64,000 nucleotides of DNA from Platycnemis pennipes. Its lineage: Eukaryota > Arthropoda > Insecta > Odonata > Platycnemididae. The translations under genes and the position numbers were made by a program. The stretch covers positions 5,363,915 through 5,427,914 of the forward strand of contig OW121846.1 in the NCBI GenBank assembly GCA_933228895.1. Direction: 5' to 3'. The notes below the pieces were generated by a model. That model searched no databases. It was not told the DNA's origin and worked only from the letters and a program-made list of their open reading frames with translations. This document shows positions 49,033-62,509 of this stretch, in pieces; position 1 is the stretch's first letter; each line of letters starts with the position of its first letter.

Positions 49033-50129
49033 AAGACTGCATGATGACTGGTGAAAAGATAGTCCTTAACATAGAGCAATGCGGCGAAAGCCTCGAATCC
49101 CAAGGGTGTTCATCAGAAGCCACTGGGTAGCCTCGAAAACAATCCATATCGCTCTTACTAAATGAAAAATATTCTACAGCACCTGGGAAGGTAGGAAATA
49201 AGACGAGTTCAAGAGGTCGACAGGAGAGGAATTAGGAATTTTCTTTCCAGCAGCGCATCACACATCACCATTGCTATGATAATATTTATCATAGTTTTTT
49301 AATAGACTAAAGGTAGGATTTCACAAAGCATCTCCATTCACTGTCAACCCTCTCATCTCGGCGTATTTTTTTTGCATCCACGCCACTTTCCAACACCCCT
49401 CATCTGACATGCTTCAAAACCCTCTTCTCCTTTCTCCAAGCATTCCACCCTCAACAGCAATCTTCAACATCCTATCGCCACCTATTACCTACTCGCCCCA
49501 GTGACATGCTTTGTCTTATCCTGATTTCCAAATATCTTCCCTCCCCCAACATGTCCACTGAATCCGCTTTAATTTTCTTTTCGCTCCGTCCTACGAAGAT
49601 GACGGCACGAAAGATGTCTGAATCACTTTTCAGGTGGCGAACCATAATGGTATGTTATAACATACTAATGTGTGCTAAATACTTGCTTCTATCTTCTATA
49701 CTGAAGTGTCATACGTTAAGTTACTTCAGGACGGAGTTCAAAAAGGAGTCCGTGTTCTGTTCCCTCTGTAAAATAGCGCAGCTTATTCTAGGCAAAATTG
49801 GAATAAAATACTAATCAACAGAGTAAAAAAGGCTTCAGGTAGGCATTCCTTGATATCAAATCGGCTGTAACAGAACTCGAGTGACATGCATAATTGTTAA
49901 ACGGGTAGTAGAGAGTAGAGTGACCGGAGAAAAGTCCTCACGCGGATCATATTCCGGCCAGAATAAATGGACCCGGCAGAAAATTACGCCCTGCATTCGA
50001 TACTTTCAGAAACCCCTGGACCTGCTCAGAAAGGGCTACGGGGCATATGTTCTACTCGTAGCAAAATTCAATAAAAAACTTTCACAACTAATTACTGTCA
50101 GGAATCAAACCTGAATGTTTTAACAGAAA
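49033..50129. other. No supported gene
   Basis: Short frames (49506-49814, 49881-50114) without recognisable motifs. Confidence 0.35.
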
Positions 50130-50480
50130 AGCTTGGCCAGTAACAGCAGCAGAATAGAGAACACTGGAAGCGATGGAAATGAGTAGTGTTGTAGAAGATT
50201 AATGAAGATCAAACGTACAGACTGAAATACGAATAAAGAAGTTGCACGAAGAGTTGGGGAAATACGTTTTCTGTGGATGATTTGCTTTAGGAGATAAACT
50301 CATCGGACATACTATTATGAGGCATAACAGCCTCCTGATGACAATCATTGAAGGAATAGTAGACGAATAGAATTACTACGAAAGGCCAAGGATAGATTAT
50401 CGTGAGCAAATAAATGGATACGCTAAGGTAAGAAAGATGAGGGAGTAAAGAGTTTCGTTGAGAAGAGTGCAGATTGTAGA
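50130..50480 (+). pseudogene. RTE-like LINE C-terminal remnant
   Basis: Frameshifted plus-strand text (INSSDILL*GITAS, SLKE**TNRITTKGQG) matches the order of motifs at the end of the RTE-like LINE at 62500-63370 (KLIGHILRH-type, IIEG-type and RGRP-type stretches). Heavily decayed. Confidence 0.45.
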
Positions 50481-50689
50481 GCTACACCATAGGTACCAAT
50501 TTTCGGATTTACGGCTGGTAATGACTTAGGAGTAATACGGTGCATTAACATGAATTTCCTATTCTTTAGCCAACATTGCCGGCAGTATCATGTAATTGAA
50601 ACTTTAAAAATTTTATAGGTGATTAATTCATCTTTGGTAATAATAGATGCCCTACTTTAACACTGTTCAAACTTTTATTTCCGATTCTC

Positions 50690-52740
50690 ATATTTCCATG
50701 GATCGGAAGTCTAGGGTCAATTATTTCGGGATGCAAGGCTTTATTATAAAATTAAAGAAATTTGTTTTCCATGCGATTCTTCCAGAATTCACCATTCCGG
50801 AACATTATTTGGATTTTACAGTCCATAGGAGTTCACATCATAAAATTACAAAAGGAATATCGGGCAACATATAATTGTCCCTGAATTTCGCAGTAATAAT
50901 TATGGTTTAAAACCACTGGGTTTTCTTGAGTTTAAGATCTTTATTCAAGCAAAAACACTTTATTTCCTTAGCTGCCTGTTTTAATGTCATATGTTCCGAT
51001 GATATTGGACATTTTACTTCAATGATGCCCCATCATTTGTTTTTCCATCAGGTGATGCTGCTAGGAAACAGTGTTCGGGATCAACAAAAAGGCCACATGG
51101 AAACTCTACTACCCGTTAACTCCTCATATTTCTTAATCGCATTAAGTTCATTTAGGCCACCATATCTCATTGCATCATTTTCAAATAACTCGGCATAAAA
51201 CAGTCTTTTCACAAGTGGTTTTCCTTCTCCTACAAATAACACCAAAATTTGATTACGTCAATTTATTCCGTCTTTCATCAAACCATTGCTCGCATTCGGT
51301 TTGGACCCGCGTCTCTCTCTCAAGAGCTTCTATTGACCCCTCAACCGTCAATTTCTTCGTCAGCTCTTCGATTTCTACATCCATTTCCTATTGGTCCATG
51401 TCCAATTTCTGACAGAACTCTCCATAATCCTTAGTTTCTTTTGCCTTATAAATTTCCCTAACTTTCCTCTTAGGCTTTGTTACAAGGCACCTCCTAGTTG
51501 ACTGTAAGCGTTTAGGCCTTCGCTCGCCAAGTCTGTGTATACTTTTGAAAGGGCTTTTTCCACATATCCTTTTCTACGCAGAATAATTCCACACTGGTCC
51601 CAGCTGAAAATCAAGCTCCTGCACCCTGCACACGATGAGAATACAAACTACTTTTTCCGCGGTTCACTTGCTTGCCTCCCACAAACTTAGCCACTAACGA
51701 CATAAAATTCTCCGCCAGATTACTGGTGTCAATCATGGCTAGCATAATTGATTTCCATACCTAGGGTTTTAATAATTCGTTGACTCTTTCCAGGGCACCC
51801 ATCTCCTTGTCGTTGAAAATGTTTTCCCTCCCCTCATCTACATCTACATCTACATAATACCCTGCAAGCCACCACAAGGGTGTGTGGCAGGGGGTGATTG
51901 CTCACCAAACATGCACTACATATCATGCATAAAAAAGGAATAGTATTAATATAGTAGTCAGAACTACACTATTTAAAAAAAGATAGAAATTGCAAAGCAA
52001 ACATGCAAAAACATTCTGTTAGTAGGGTTAGCTTTAAGTACTCATACCAACATGCAGCTACCAATGCTATTCATTGCTACTCTCCGATAGGACATATTTA
52101 CCGTTATTCGTATCTCTTATTGTGCGAGGGAAAAAGGACATTTTGAATCGGTCAGTTCGGCAATCAATTTCTCTAACTTTATGATTATGGTCCAGTCTGC
52201 CATAGTAAGTTGGGGTTCGTAAAATATTTTTAACATCATCACTGAAAATATTGCCTTGGAATTTGTTGAAGAGATTAAGTCTAAATTTCAACCTGCGATC
52301 TGACAATGATTCCCATTTAAATTAATTTAATAGACTGGACTGGACCCTCCTGATCATTGCAGTTATATAGTTTGCAATTCGAGTGCTGTTGAATACGCGA
52401 AGCGTCCCGTTTTTTAGATCCTCAACTAGTGAATTGCAGCCATATTTTTCTTTTGCTTTCTTTTGTTAGAACTAGTTTCAATTCAGGGTGTTCATCCAGA
52501 ATTTTGAAGATGGATTTTGTATAACATTTAACCTCGTGATTAGAACAATCACTTTTCTTAACCAGTTTCCCACATGGAACGGATTCACGCACCTTTTCAA
52601 AAGCACTCGTATCACCACTGCCTACGAGGAAATGGTATTGAAAGAAAAGTAATTGCATATCCTCGCTCGATCGAAATGCTTGAACAGACATGTCAGCTTC
52701 CATGCCACGTGATGATCCACTTATGGTGACCAACAACTAT
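50690..52740 (-). pseudogene. Transposon-type gene: transposase-like region plus YqaJ exonuclease (decayed)
   Basis: Read on the minus strand. The first open piece (52422-52736) has FLVGSGDTSAFEKVRESVPC, CSNHEVKCYTKSIFKIL, followed by RVFNSTRIANYITAMIRR. This matches my memory of arthropod proteins labelled Mutator-like transposase. After the LINE-T insertion (51838-52318) come MIDTSNLAENFMSLVAKFVG, WFDERRNKLT, SNFGVICRRRKTTCEK, NDAMRYGGLNELNAIKKYEE, GIIEVKCP and CEIQGQLYVARYSFCNFMM, the order expected for a YqaJ-type exonuclease with the EVKCP active-site strand. Several stops and frame changes. The family name for the first part is tentative. Confidence 0.6.
51838..52318 (-). mobile_element. 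LINE-T 3' fragment inserted in the YqaJ gene
   Basis: Minus strand, with a (CATCTA)n tail at 51838-51858. Encodes SDRRLKFRLNLFNKFQ to KYVLSESSNE (52067-52306). Nearly identical to 48557-49032. It separates the two halves of the surrounding pseudogene. Confidence 0.85.
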
Positions 52741-54451
52741 ATTTGAAGAAAATAAGGGAGATTTCCATATTCTTGACCAAAAATAAGGGAGATTTAGAAC
52801 ACGGCAAAATTTCACAACAAAAAAGAAAAAAGCAATGCAGTTCTTGTAAACAAAATTAAAAAGAACTTTATTTTATACTTTGAGAAGGCCTAAATAAATT
52901 TGGCGCAGATTTTGCTTCATAAAATAGTTTGCCATCACTTTTTTTCAGTGTTATTAGATTTAAAATTCAATTTACATTTCGTCATGATTACCGGGGGTTT
53001 TACTAATTATATAATTAGTCATTACAAAAAAAAACAAAAATAATGCAGGAATATAGGACGTGGCGATTGCAGGCTGAAGATAACTCTCTCAGAAATTACC
53101 ACGGTTTACTCATCGGATTTAGTGGAAACAAACATTGCGTCTCTTGCAATGTAAAATAATATCGCTAACAATTAAATGACTTTTAGAAAAGTGACGGCTA
53201 CATTTTCGCATTCGTATGTTAAGATGAAACTGATGAAACCACTGTCTAAACATACTGTGGTGAAACAGTCCAATCAGGCATGGACAACAATTATACTTAA
53301 ATCTCAAATGTTTAATCTGATCCGGTGAGGCTAGGTCATTAGCAGAAACCCGTATTTTTCTGAGAATCGGTTTGATGAAAACAAAAAAACGTACAAAATC
53401 TGAATAATTGGTTCATTATAGTCGTCCTCGACCAAATAATTACTTCGCTTGCCATTTCCTGAGACTTCTGGCAGACCTTTTCTTTCGTTTTGCAGATGAG
53501 AACACGTCTTTCTGACTTCGAGGATGGTCCTTTCTGGCATTTCCATGATAATCTTTTTTTCAGAGATAATTTAAATCGAAGAAATTAATTGTAAATTATT
53601 TCTTGACTCTAAGAAAAATTTGTTGAAAGATTTACGCAAATGTTAGGCAATTGGAAATAGCTCTCGATACTAAAAGTCGAGACGGACTGAGAGAAACGAA
53701 GAGGGACGCATAACCGTGCGATACCCTGCGCGCTGTTCTCTTCTCAGCAAAAACACAAGGTTGCAAGATTTGTCTTTCGTTCGTCCCTCCCCTTAAACGC
53801 CTGCAGCAGCATCTTCCCCGCCAGCGGCATCTCTCCCTTCCCTCCCTCATCGCTCCTCGGGTGCTTCGTAATGGTTCCCTGATTTCGCCGCAAGTGACGC
53901 TCCTAGCAGCGCGTTTTTAGCGACTTCTAATTATTCTAATTACTAGTTATTACCTGCTCGTAATATTATTTTGAAAATTGTAATTGATTAGTGAAGAAAC
54001 TCGAAAACTTCGTAGTTTTTCGATTTTTATAAATAACAACGCATTCTGCCATTTTGGTAATTTTTTATCACGTTTCTTAATTTTTTGCAAAATGTAAAAA
54101 GAACAAAAGAATTTCATTGGCCAAAAAAAGTTGATAATGAAAGATTCATGTCGATAACTTCATTTGCCTAGCTGCGAGAAGAAAAACCGTTTCAGGGGCA
54201 GTCACCATTGGCCTTAAGGATGGTGAGTGAGAAGCAGTTATTAAATGAAAGGTTGTGGTTTGCTGAGTGGGTGGAGACAGGAAAGTTACATCCGACTTTG
54301 GTGGAGGAGGTGATTAATTATTCGGATTGAGAGCCAAGTGGTACACTGCACTAAGTAGAAATACGGGCAGTGATTACAAGTTAACATGTAAACTACATTT
54401 TTGGAAGAGCAGTTAGATTCATATACTTGAATACGCCGTATACGCGTGACT
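52741..54451. other. No supported gene
   Basis: A repeated AAATAAGGGAGATTT phrase at about 52750-52795 and AT-rich sequence. Minus-strand frames at 53331-53546 and 53632-53850 have no recognisable motif. Confidence 0.35.
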
Positions 54452-54486
54452 CACATACGCCGACTTGAATCAAGTCGGCGTATGTG
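54452..54486. repeat. Perfect palindrome, 17-bp arms, 1-nt loop
   Basis: CACATACGCCGACTTGA is followed after one base by its exact reverse complement. Just outside, CTTGAATA and TATTGAATTCAAG add a partial outer pairing. Confidence 0.95.
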
Positions 54487-54499
54487 TATTGAATTCAAG

Positions 54500-55274
54500 T
54501 CTGCAGGTCATACGGGGGCGCAGGTTGTCAAGAGATTGAAGTTGGTGGTCAGCGTGCAGGTTTTGTAGCAGGACAGTCACATGGCGAAGGCAGTTGGGTG
54601 GTCCTTATGGGCGTGACTCAGGGTTGGTGTATTTTAGAATATTTTTAATTTCTCAGGTCATTTGTAGGGCACAGAGGGTCAGGTAGGGAGGATAGAGGTG
54701 GCATCGTTTATTTAAGCAGCACATAGTGTTTCGATGATAGATTTATGTTCATGGGACCCTGGAAAAAATAGTAGTGATGATATCTAGTGAGCCAGAAGCA
54801 GAGATTCTGGGGAGTGGCGTGTATATGGAGGAAGACGGGAAAATTTTTTCAGAGTATCCCTGTTTTTGAAGGGGGGTGTGAAAATGTCATATATATCTGT
54901 CTAGTGATTCGGTGTTATTAAAATGCGATGTCCCCGGATTGATAAGGAGTTGGGAATGGATAATATTTATATGGAGGTGGTGGTAACTTTTGAAGTGGAG
55001 ATGTTGCTGGTGATTATAAGATTTGGTGTGAACGGTGGTGGAGAATTTAGTCGTTGAGGTGAAATTCTGTCTAGGAAGTTGTTGGTGGAGTCTGAGAAAT
55101 TTGAAAAAGGAAAAGTTAAGAGTTGATACGAACTGTTCAAGGGATTCCTTGCCATGGGTTCAAAGGAAAAATATATCGTCGATCAATCGACACTTAAGTG
55201 GTTCGAGTGTTTGGTTGGTGAGGAAGGTTTCTTCTAGATGGCCCATGAATAGGCTTGTGTAGGCTGGAGTGCGT
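54500..55274 (-). pseudogene. Old Penelope-like element fragment: RT
   Basis: Minus strand, about 55274 down: TPAYTSLFMGHLEETFLTNQ, CRLIDDIFF (the catalytic box, LIDD for YIDD), THGKESLEQFVSTLN, LQKQGYSEKIF and further on TYVPGSHEHKSIIETL. The order is identical to PLE2 and the sequence is closest to it, but stops and frameshifts are frequent. GIY-YIG is not found beyond 54500. Confidence 0.75.
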
Positions 55275-58200
55275 CATAAAGCTGGCTCCGATTTTTTGTA
55301 AATATTTTAGTTTAGGTATTGAAGGGAAGTAGGTTTCATTAAACATAGTGCATGGTGGAGCAATAATTTATTGTCCAGTATTAAACAGCAAATGCAACTT
55401 TTACAATTTTACATCTGTACTAATGCACAGAATAACATGATGCACATTACTGAAATACTCAAATCAATACACTTCAATATAAACCTCTAAAAATAATTTT
55501 CAAGATTTTACACATAACACTACATCTGGCCCTTCCAAATATTGTAGAGGTTCCAATTCATGCGACATGAAAGATTCATTTAAGTACCAAATAACAGACT
55601 TGACCATCCTAGAGCCAGCCGGCCAATTGCCTGCCTAGGCCCTTGTGGTATGGGTGAGAAATGCCAGTCCAAGGCATGTCTCATGTGCACTAAAAAATAT
55701 ATACTATGATGTGCTATAACAATGTCAAAGCAAAATTAATTTTTTCACATATTTTATGCAATAGTTGAGTGTAAATTGAGACATCTGAGTTCAGATTATT
55801 AATATTAGGTTATGCATAAATTTTAACTGCAATGTACTATTCTATCAATAGGGCCCTGGCATTTTTCACACATACCAGGTAATCAGGGCTGGCACTAAAA
55901 TGGTTACTAAGGAATGAATAAAGAAATCCATCAAATAATAATTGTATAACATACTTTCTCATAGCCACTGGTACCTTTAACATATCAACTCTCAATTAAC
56001 ATCCAACAATAGAGCATCAAAACCCATCTAATATGCTAGAGTAGCTGATAGGCTCTCTAATTATATTTGAATATCCATCAAAATCAATCATTTAAACCAG
56101 CTATAATTTTCAAATGCTGTATTTATCACCGCATGATGTGCACATTATTTAAACAGAGATTTGATTGGTATAATGTACATGTGTGCCATAAATTTTAAAT
56201 GTACCAGAGATCAATAAAATGTAACGACACAACAAAAATGTTGAGGTTGGATGTTATTTATCAGAAAGTATGATGTGGTAAATTCTGTGCCACACAGAGA
56301 CCATTCTTTACCATTTTCACAACCCAATATATTAATTACTCTTCATATCAGTGATACCAAAATCCTTAACAATATCATTCAACTTCTAACATTATATCAC
56401 ATGTTAACTATTCAGAATGCAACAAAATTATTCAAACATTTTAGGTTTGCACTGCGAAGTTCACAGAGAAAGTGTTACTCTTGTATGCTATGACTAAGAC
56501 AAAACACCAGTTTTCCTTACTGTTTGCATTCCTCCAGCAGTTCTGCACTCAAATATCTATCCTTTGCCCAGAGGAAGACAAAAAATGGTGACAAACTCAC
56601 TCTACAGCAATCCTATCAAACCTTTGCAATTGACACTACATAAGCAAATGACTAAATCATACCTACCCTTAATATCAGCATCATGAATTGCGATGGAAGC
56701 ATTCCATCATCAAATTTTGGCTTAATCAGTGAATAATATTTTCAGTTCAACTAAAAAGTCACAAGATATATCTGTCCCAAAATTAAATGAAGCTAATACC
56801 TTATGCTATGATGTTTATGTTATATTAATAAAGAACCAAAGCACAATGAAGTGAATGGCATAGAAAATCAATGGCTAGAAGTGACTTCTATAAAAGAGAA
56901 AATGAAAATTTAAAATAGTCCAAAATGGCCAGCAAAAACATAACAGAGAAGACTAGATAGAATGTCATTTGATGTGTGCTCCATGGATGTTATTGGACCT
57001 ATACATTTAAATGGTAATTTATGTAAATTATCTTGTATGGCACCAAGTCATAAATTTTATTCGCTGATAAAAAAAGGCAATATTAAGAATAAAAATTTGA
57101 AAATTTAGTCACTGGTGATAGGCAATAAATACAATGGAGAATTGATTTCATGTGGATAGTTTCAGTTAAATATGCCAATACTTGTTCGATTACCTTAAAA
57201 CTGCACACAAATTAATGATATGGCAGAATTCACATCTAAGATGTACAGCAAGAGTGCCAAATTCTCCCAGGTACCTTCTTACTTTGCCTTTTGAGAAACA
57301 TGAAGGGGGGAGTGCAAGTAAATTCCACGTTTCCATCGTGTAACAAAAAGTGTGTTCTGGCATGTATTATATAACACCTAGAAACAGCACCTCACCACCT
57401 AATACAACTAAACAGGGCCTAGGAGCATTTTATTTTAAAATATGGTAGTTCTTCAGGAATATTCAATGGAATGGGAATATATTATGAGAGCAAAAAAATA
57501 TATGAGCCACAATGAAAGGCAAGCATTAATGCCAGAATACAGCTGTTGACTATGAACAGGTTCAGTTCTGATCGTCTGGTTGTATGTTGATTTGGGCCTA
57601 TGTCAGATATTCATAACTTTTTGGTATATTTTGATATAAATACTTTCTACATAAGCTTTCTTTTCCCCAGATCCAAATATTTTCGAAGACCAGGCAGAGA
57701 TCTAATTACACTACAGCACACATTTACACACATAAATTGATTCACAATGAAACTAGGTACTTAAGTTGCCTTTATATTGTTGGTTTTTGTTTTACAGTCC
57801 CTAAATTTCATTTAACTAAGACACAAATGAAAATGAATGCAATCACACCTGCTGCTGAGAACAGACTGACAATTTCGAGTGCCACAGAGTCACCCGGCTG
57901 ATCGGCATGTACACACTAGTGCAAAATGCTCAGCCTTAAGTAAAGACCAGTGTATTCCGAGATTAGGGTGTAAGTCAATGAGCATTTAATTTTAAGTTAG
58001 AGATTCTATCATTTCCATCATAGAGTGAATTTATGAAACAATAAAGATTTTTAACACAATTTTCCACTCGCCATCTCTCAATAGTACTAAAATTCAGCAC
58101 ATGCACAGCAATACAAAAAATATGAATTTACCCCACAGATGCATGACTTATACTTTTGGTGAATTCTCCATCACAAATATTGATGAAAATAAAGAAAAGA

Positions 58201-59482
58201 GACAGTATTTAACAAGAGAGGGAAAGAACATTAAGTCAAGCAACTTACAAAAAAGCAAAATTATTACATATGTAATAATAATTATTATTAAATATGAAAA
58301 AGGGTATTAAAAGATAATTATACATCCCTGAAAGTAAATAAAAAGCCTAATGAGGCTGTAATAATGTACAACTTGCATATCTCTGCCTATGTAAGTGTAT
58401 AACTTGTATATTTTAGCCTAACTGTAATCATGCATGTTGTTAAATTTGCAGAGGTCTGCATAAATATATCTTTATTACCTTATGATAAAACACTTTTAGT
58501 TAAGCATTTTACAGCATAATACAATTTTGCTTTCATAAATCATTTCTACTATTTAACTCTATACAACTGGGAAGCTCATTGGTTGCATCTGGATAATCAA
58601 TAGCTGCGACATAGGATAAGATACAATTTTGTATTCACCTAGCAGCAGATCAGACACATTATATCACCTAATCCAATGACTAAAATACATTGCTAGCAAA
58701 TCACTTCCCATGGGCTTTAAATATCTATACCACCACTTTACGGGGTGGAGTTACTTATTCCAGTACACATAACAATTCTTTGGAAGAGGTACAAGACCAT
58801 GAATTATTCTGTAAATAAGCTCCTTACACCTCAAAATGGTTATGAGGGTAATAGTGTGATACTTTCAATAAACAGGAACATCAAACACATGATAGCATAT
58901 AACATGTGAACAATGATTGTTTGCGAACAAATCACATCTGATAATACTACATATGCCAGAATCATAAGACTAGAAACATATTTTGGAGGGGAATAGCATT
59001 ACAGCAAGGAGTAGTCAACTCCCATAAAGAGAAAACAAGAAAACAGAAGTGCTAGTGTTTCAAAATACTAAAGTGCATATCCTATTGAAGTAATGCTTCT
59101 AAAAGATAAGAGAACTCGTGGTCCCTTTCAATTTATGCATTTTAGATCTCACAGTAAGGAGGGGAACTTTAAAAATAGCTCATCACAAATTATTTTATGT
59201 GAACAATGCTGGATAATCATAGGAAATGCTACAAAATGGTAACAAGAACAAAAACTATTCCCAGACACTTATCACAGAAATACATACATGCATGCATATA
59301 AAAGTTCATTGGAAATTTGCTTTTAGGATGAATAAATAAAATATAATAGTCACAGACAATACACACAAAACAAATAAAATAGAAAAAAGCATTCTTTGAA
59401 TAATCCATAAGCTGTGGATATTTATCGGAGAGATCCCCATCACAGGGACAGCCAGAGAGAGTTGGCATGGGACACTGGCTCA
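55275..59482. other. TE-poor AT-rich stretch, no gene recognised
   Basis: About 4.2 kb of uniform AT-rich sequence without recognisable element or ORF; longest frames under 85 codons. A TTTATT at about 55363 would be AATAAA on the minus strand, so a long 3' UTR or non-coding transcript on that strand is conceivable, but no exon is visible. Confidence 0.35.
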
Positions 59483-59742
59483 CTATGTGCCCAATTTAGC
59501 CCAGGCAGTTCGGAAGCCTTCATCATCCAGACATGTCTGACCTCTCACGTCTTCACTTCAATGTTCGTTACTGATGTGTGGAGGGCTTGGATAATAGGGA
59601 CAAGCATGAGTAAAAAGGACAAACGGTGGGCAAGGGAGTGATTGGGTGGGTGAAACAAGAGGGGTGGCCATGGTTACTCATGCGGAGAGTCATTGATATA
59701 AAAGGAGGGGCAGAATATAAATGACCTTTTGTAATTTACCAC
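59483..59742 (-). pseudogene. Old Penelope-like element fragment: GIY-YIG domain
   Basis: On the minus strand FCPSFYI, then VTNIEVKT, HVWMMKASELPGLNWAH and a stop at 59483, which match the ends of PLE2 and PLE1 in order (FCPSFYIG, GSIEVRTRE, PGLN.AH). Frameshifts and stops lie within. No RT nearby. Confidence 0.7.
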
Positions 59743-60684
59743 CTGGAAGAGTTTTCTTGAAGGAATCTGACCGACATGCCACTTTTCTCTACTTACTTGC
59801 TTCCTGACAAATATTTAAATAGCATCATTTTGAAGCTGATAGGGAAGAAATTATTTAAGGAAAAATGGAAGGTAATTGGGGCAGGTAGATGTGGAGTGCT
59901 TAGTATAGCAAGAGGATGCATAGCTGGTGAAGGAAAAATACAAGTTGCAGAAGAAAAGCACTGGAATAAGGCAAAATTGAACTGAGTTCCAGATAGACTT
60001 GATTGGCATCATCACCACATTAGCATTCATATGATTCATGTGTACATTTACAAGCTTTCAGAGAAAAAAAATTCACATCACCAAGTATGCTTCAAAGTAA
60101 TAGCATGGGTGGTCACATTAGGCTACATGAGGCCTCACTATATTAGGAATGGATCAAATGGAAAATATAGAGTTCTGCAGCTTTGCTTTAAAAATTGGTG
60201 TAATTACCACTATACACCTTCCAGAGGGTAGCTTCCTATTATTTTTTTATTGTCTTCATTAAAAGTTCATAACCTCTCAAGTACATTTAATTTTAAGCCA
60301 TTTGATTTTAAAATGATGTTGAGTATTTTTACTTGTTAATTAAAACGTGAAAAATTCAACAGCACGAAAATGCAACAGCAATTGACATCAAATGTATTTC
60401 CTCTCCCTGCGCTAGTTGCTGCTGCAGACGCTTCCAAGCAGACACTCCATCAAAGATTTTTAACTACTATCGAGGTACATTCATTCAGCTAATTTATTAT
60501 GCTTTTCTTTTATTTAATTGAAAATTATTTAATTTAAAAACAGTTAGTAACTATTTTGCTAAGAGTAATGTAATGTCGGCCCATAGTTGCACAAACACCA
60601 TGATTCACAGTGGCAGACAACTCAACAAGCAGGAAGCGTACAAGTCTATAAAATGACTATTAATACCATGTTCAATGGAGGGGA
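59743..60684. other. No supported gene
   Basis: AT-rich; nothing recognised. Confidence 0.4.
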
Positions 60685-60692
60685 CTTTCCAA

Positions 60693-61272
60693 CAGGGATG
60701 TGACCCGAAAAGGCACTTTACATTTCGTGCCGTACCTGGGAGGCACCCGAACTCGTAGTCCAAGCCTCGGCATTGAAAGAGATCCAACCCTTCACCACGG
60801 GTGGTTTATAGAACCAACTGACCAGTCACACTATAGTTTTCAACTTCTTAAAGTTAAACGTAAATCACAAAGCTATGTTCGTCCTTGTGTTGCACTAGTC
60901 ACGCTGATGAAAATGGTTTTTTCTTCGCAGTCATACAATACATATTAACCAATCTACATGCTTTAGTAATTTAATGTACATTAAACTGGCTTGGTTTACT
61001 AATGCACGTAAAATGGTTAATATATATCGTATAAATCTGTTTAAAAAACCATTTTTATCAACGTGAATAGTACAACACAAAGATGAACATAATTGTGCGA
61101 TTTATGTTTAACTTTAAGAAGTTATAAACAATAGTGTGACAGGTCAGTTGGTGCTATAAACCACCCGTGGTGAAGGGTTGGGTCTCCTTCGAAGCCGAGG
61201 CTCGGACTCCGAGTATGGGTGCCTCCCAGGTACGGCACGAAACGTGAAGTGCCTTTTCGGGTCACATCCCTG
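60693..61272. mobile_element. hAT-type foldback MITE with exact TSD
   Basis: 580 bp bounded by the 8-bp duplication CTTTCCAA (60685-60692, 61273-61280). It starts CAGGGATGTGACCCGAAAAG and ends with the complement. The arms (about 60693-60920 and 61045-61272) are inverted repeats of roughly 225 bp with scattered differences, separated by about 125 bp. No transposase; short frames in it are incidental. Confidence 0.9.
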
Positions 61273-61280
61273 CTTTCCAA

Positions 61281-62500
61281 GCTTTGATAGTTTTCAGAGT
61301 CTATTATTAATACATATGCACTATAGCTTAGGTCCTTTGAAATGCAATGGTAATTTCAGGAGATGAATATTCTCTATGCCTCTCAACGTTAGCTAAGTCA
61401 TGTCACCAACAAGGCTGCTCAGTCCTGCCGTTATGAGCTTCTTCAAGTAACCTTAAAATTAACATTTAATATTCCATAAAACTAGGATTTTTCAGTCCAA
61501 ATTATTTGTCTAAAAGAAATACATTTATGGTGGGGTATGAATTGCAATTCATGACTTCCGTTTTCTTTGATGAAAGGAAAGACCCTATTTGAATGGTGGA
61601 ACACCTCATTGCTTGTCTTGTCCTCAGCATAAATGGCAGAAAAATATCCTCTTTCATCCAAACAATAAATAAAATTTTGCCCTTGACATCCTGAATTTCA
61701 TTTATGCTTCCCACCTACTTTCCTGTAATAATCTGTACTTCTCCCCAAGCAGTCATGACCTAGCCTACCTATCATGATATGCATTGCATTATGATAATTT
61801 CTCATTAATTTCTTCATTCATCAGTTGTTTAGGAATTATTAGTAATGTAAAATATTAATAATTTAGCCATGAAAAGTCATTGCTTGATCACAATAATAGA
61901 AGGAAAGTGAAATAAAAAGAGGATCCTTGCAGCACATTACAGAGCAGCAAAATTAACACTCCACAAAAGCCACCTGCAGTGCACAGCTGGTGCATGTCAT
62001 GCAGGAGACTACATTACCCTGGCTGAGAATACTAACAACTCACTGCACTCAATATTATTACAGCATTACTGTATTTCTAAAAAATGTTCATTATAGTAAA
62101 GTACAATTAAAGGCAATATTAAAAGCAACTGATTTTTTTTCATTTGATGCAACAAAATCCTACTTTTTACAGTCTATAAGATAGAAAACCAACCCAACCA
62201 TCATTACTAAAGTAATAAATAAAATAGACTTATCGTCGCATTTTCAAGATATATTTTGGACTAAAAGTAACTGCATACTGAGATAGCAAACAAGATTCAA
62301 AAAAAAACAAAACCATTAAGTTGAATAAATGAATGCATAAGCACACTTGTCCAATGATCAAAAACCATAAGTACAGTGAAATAAAAAGCTCATCGATTGA
62401 CACAAAATAAAAAGTTAGAAAAGTTATTAAAACTGTTTCCACAGTAGGAAAGAGATAGGAAGCTAATGAATTTGGTATGGTATTATGGAATTCGAAAATA
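61281..62500. other. No supported gene
   Basis: AT-rich; nothing recognised. Confidence 0.4.
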
Positions 62501-62509
62501 ATAATTTTA

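Noticed and set aside
52745..52800. Repeated AAATAAGGGAGATTT phrase as a transposon end
   Set aside because: Only two direct copies and no inverted partner found.
60605..61366. Frames with GLDYEFGCLPGTARNVKC-type text on both strands
   Set aside because: They are the two arms of the hAT foldback read in the same sense, not genes.
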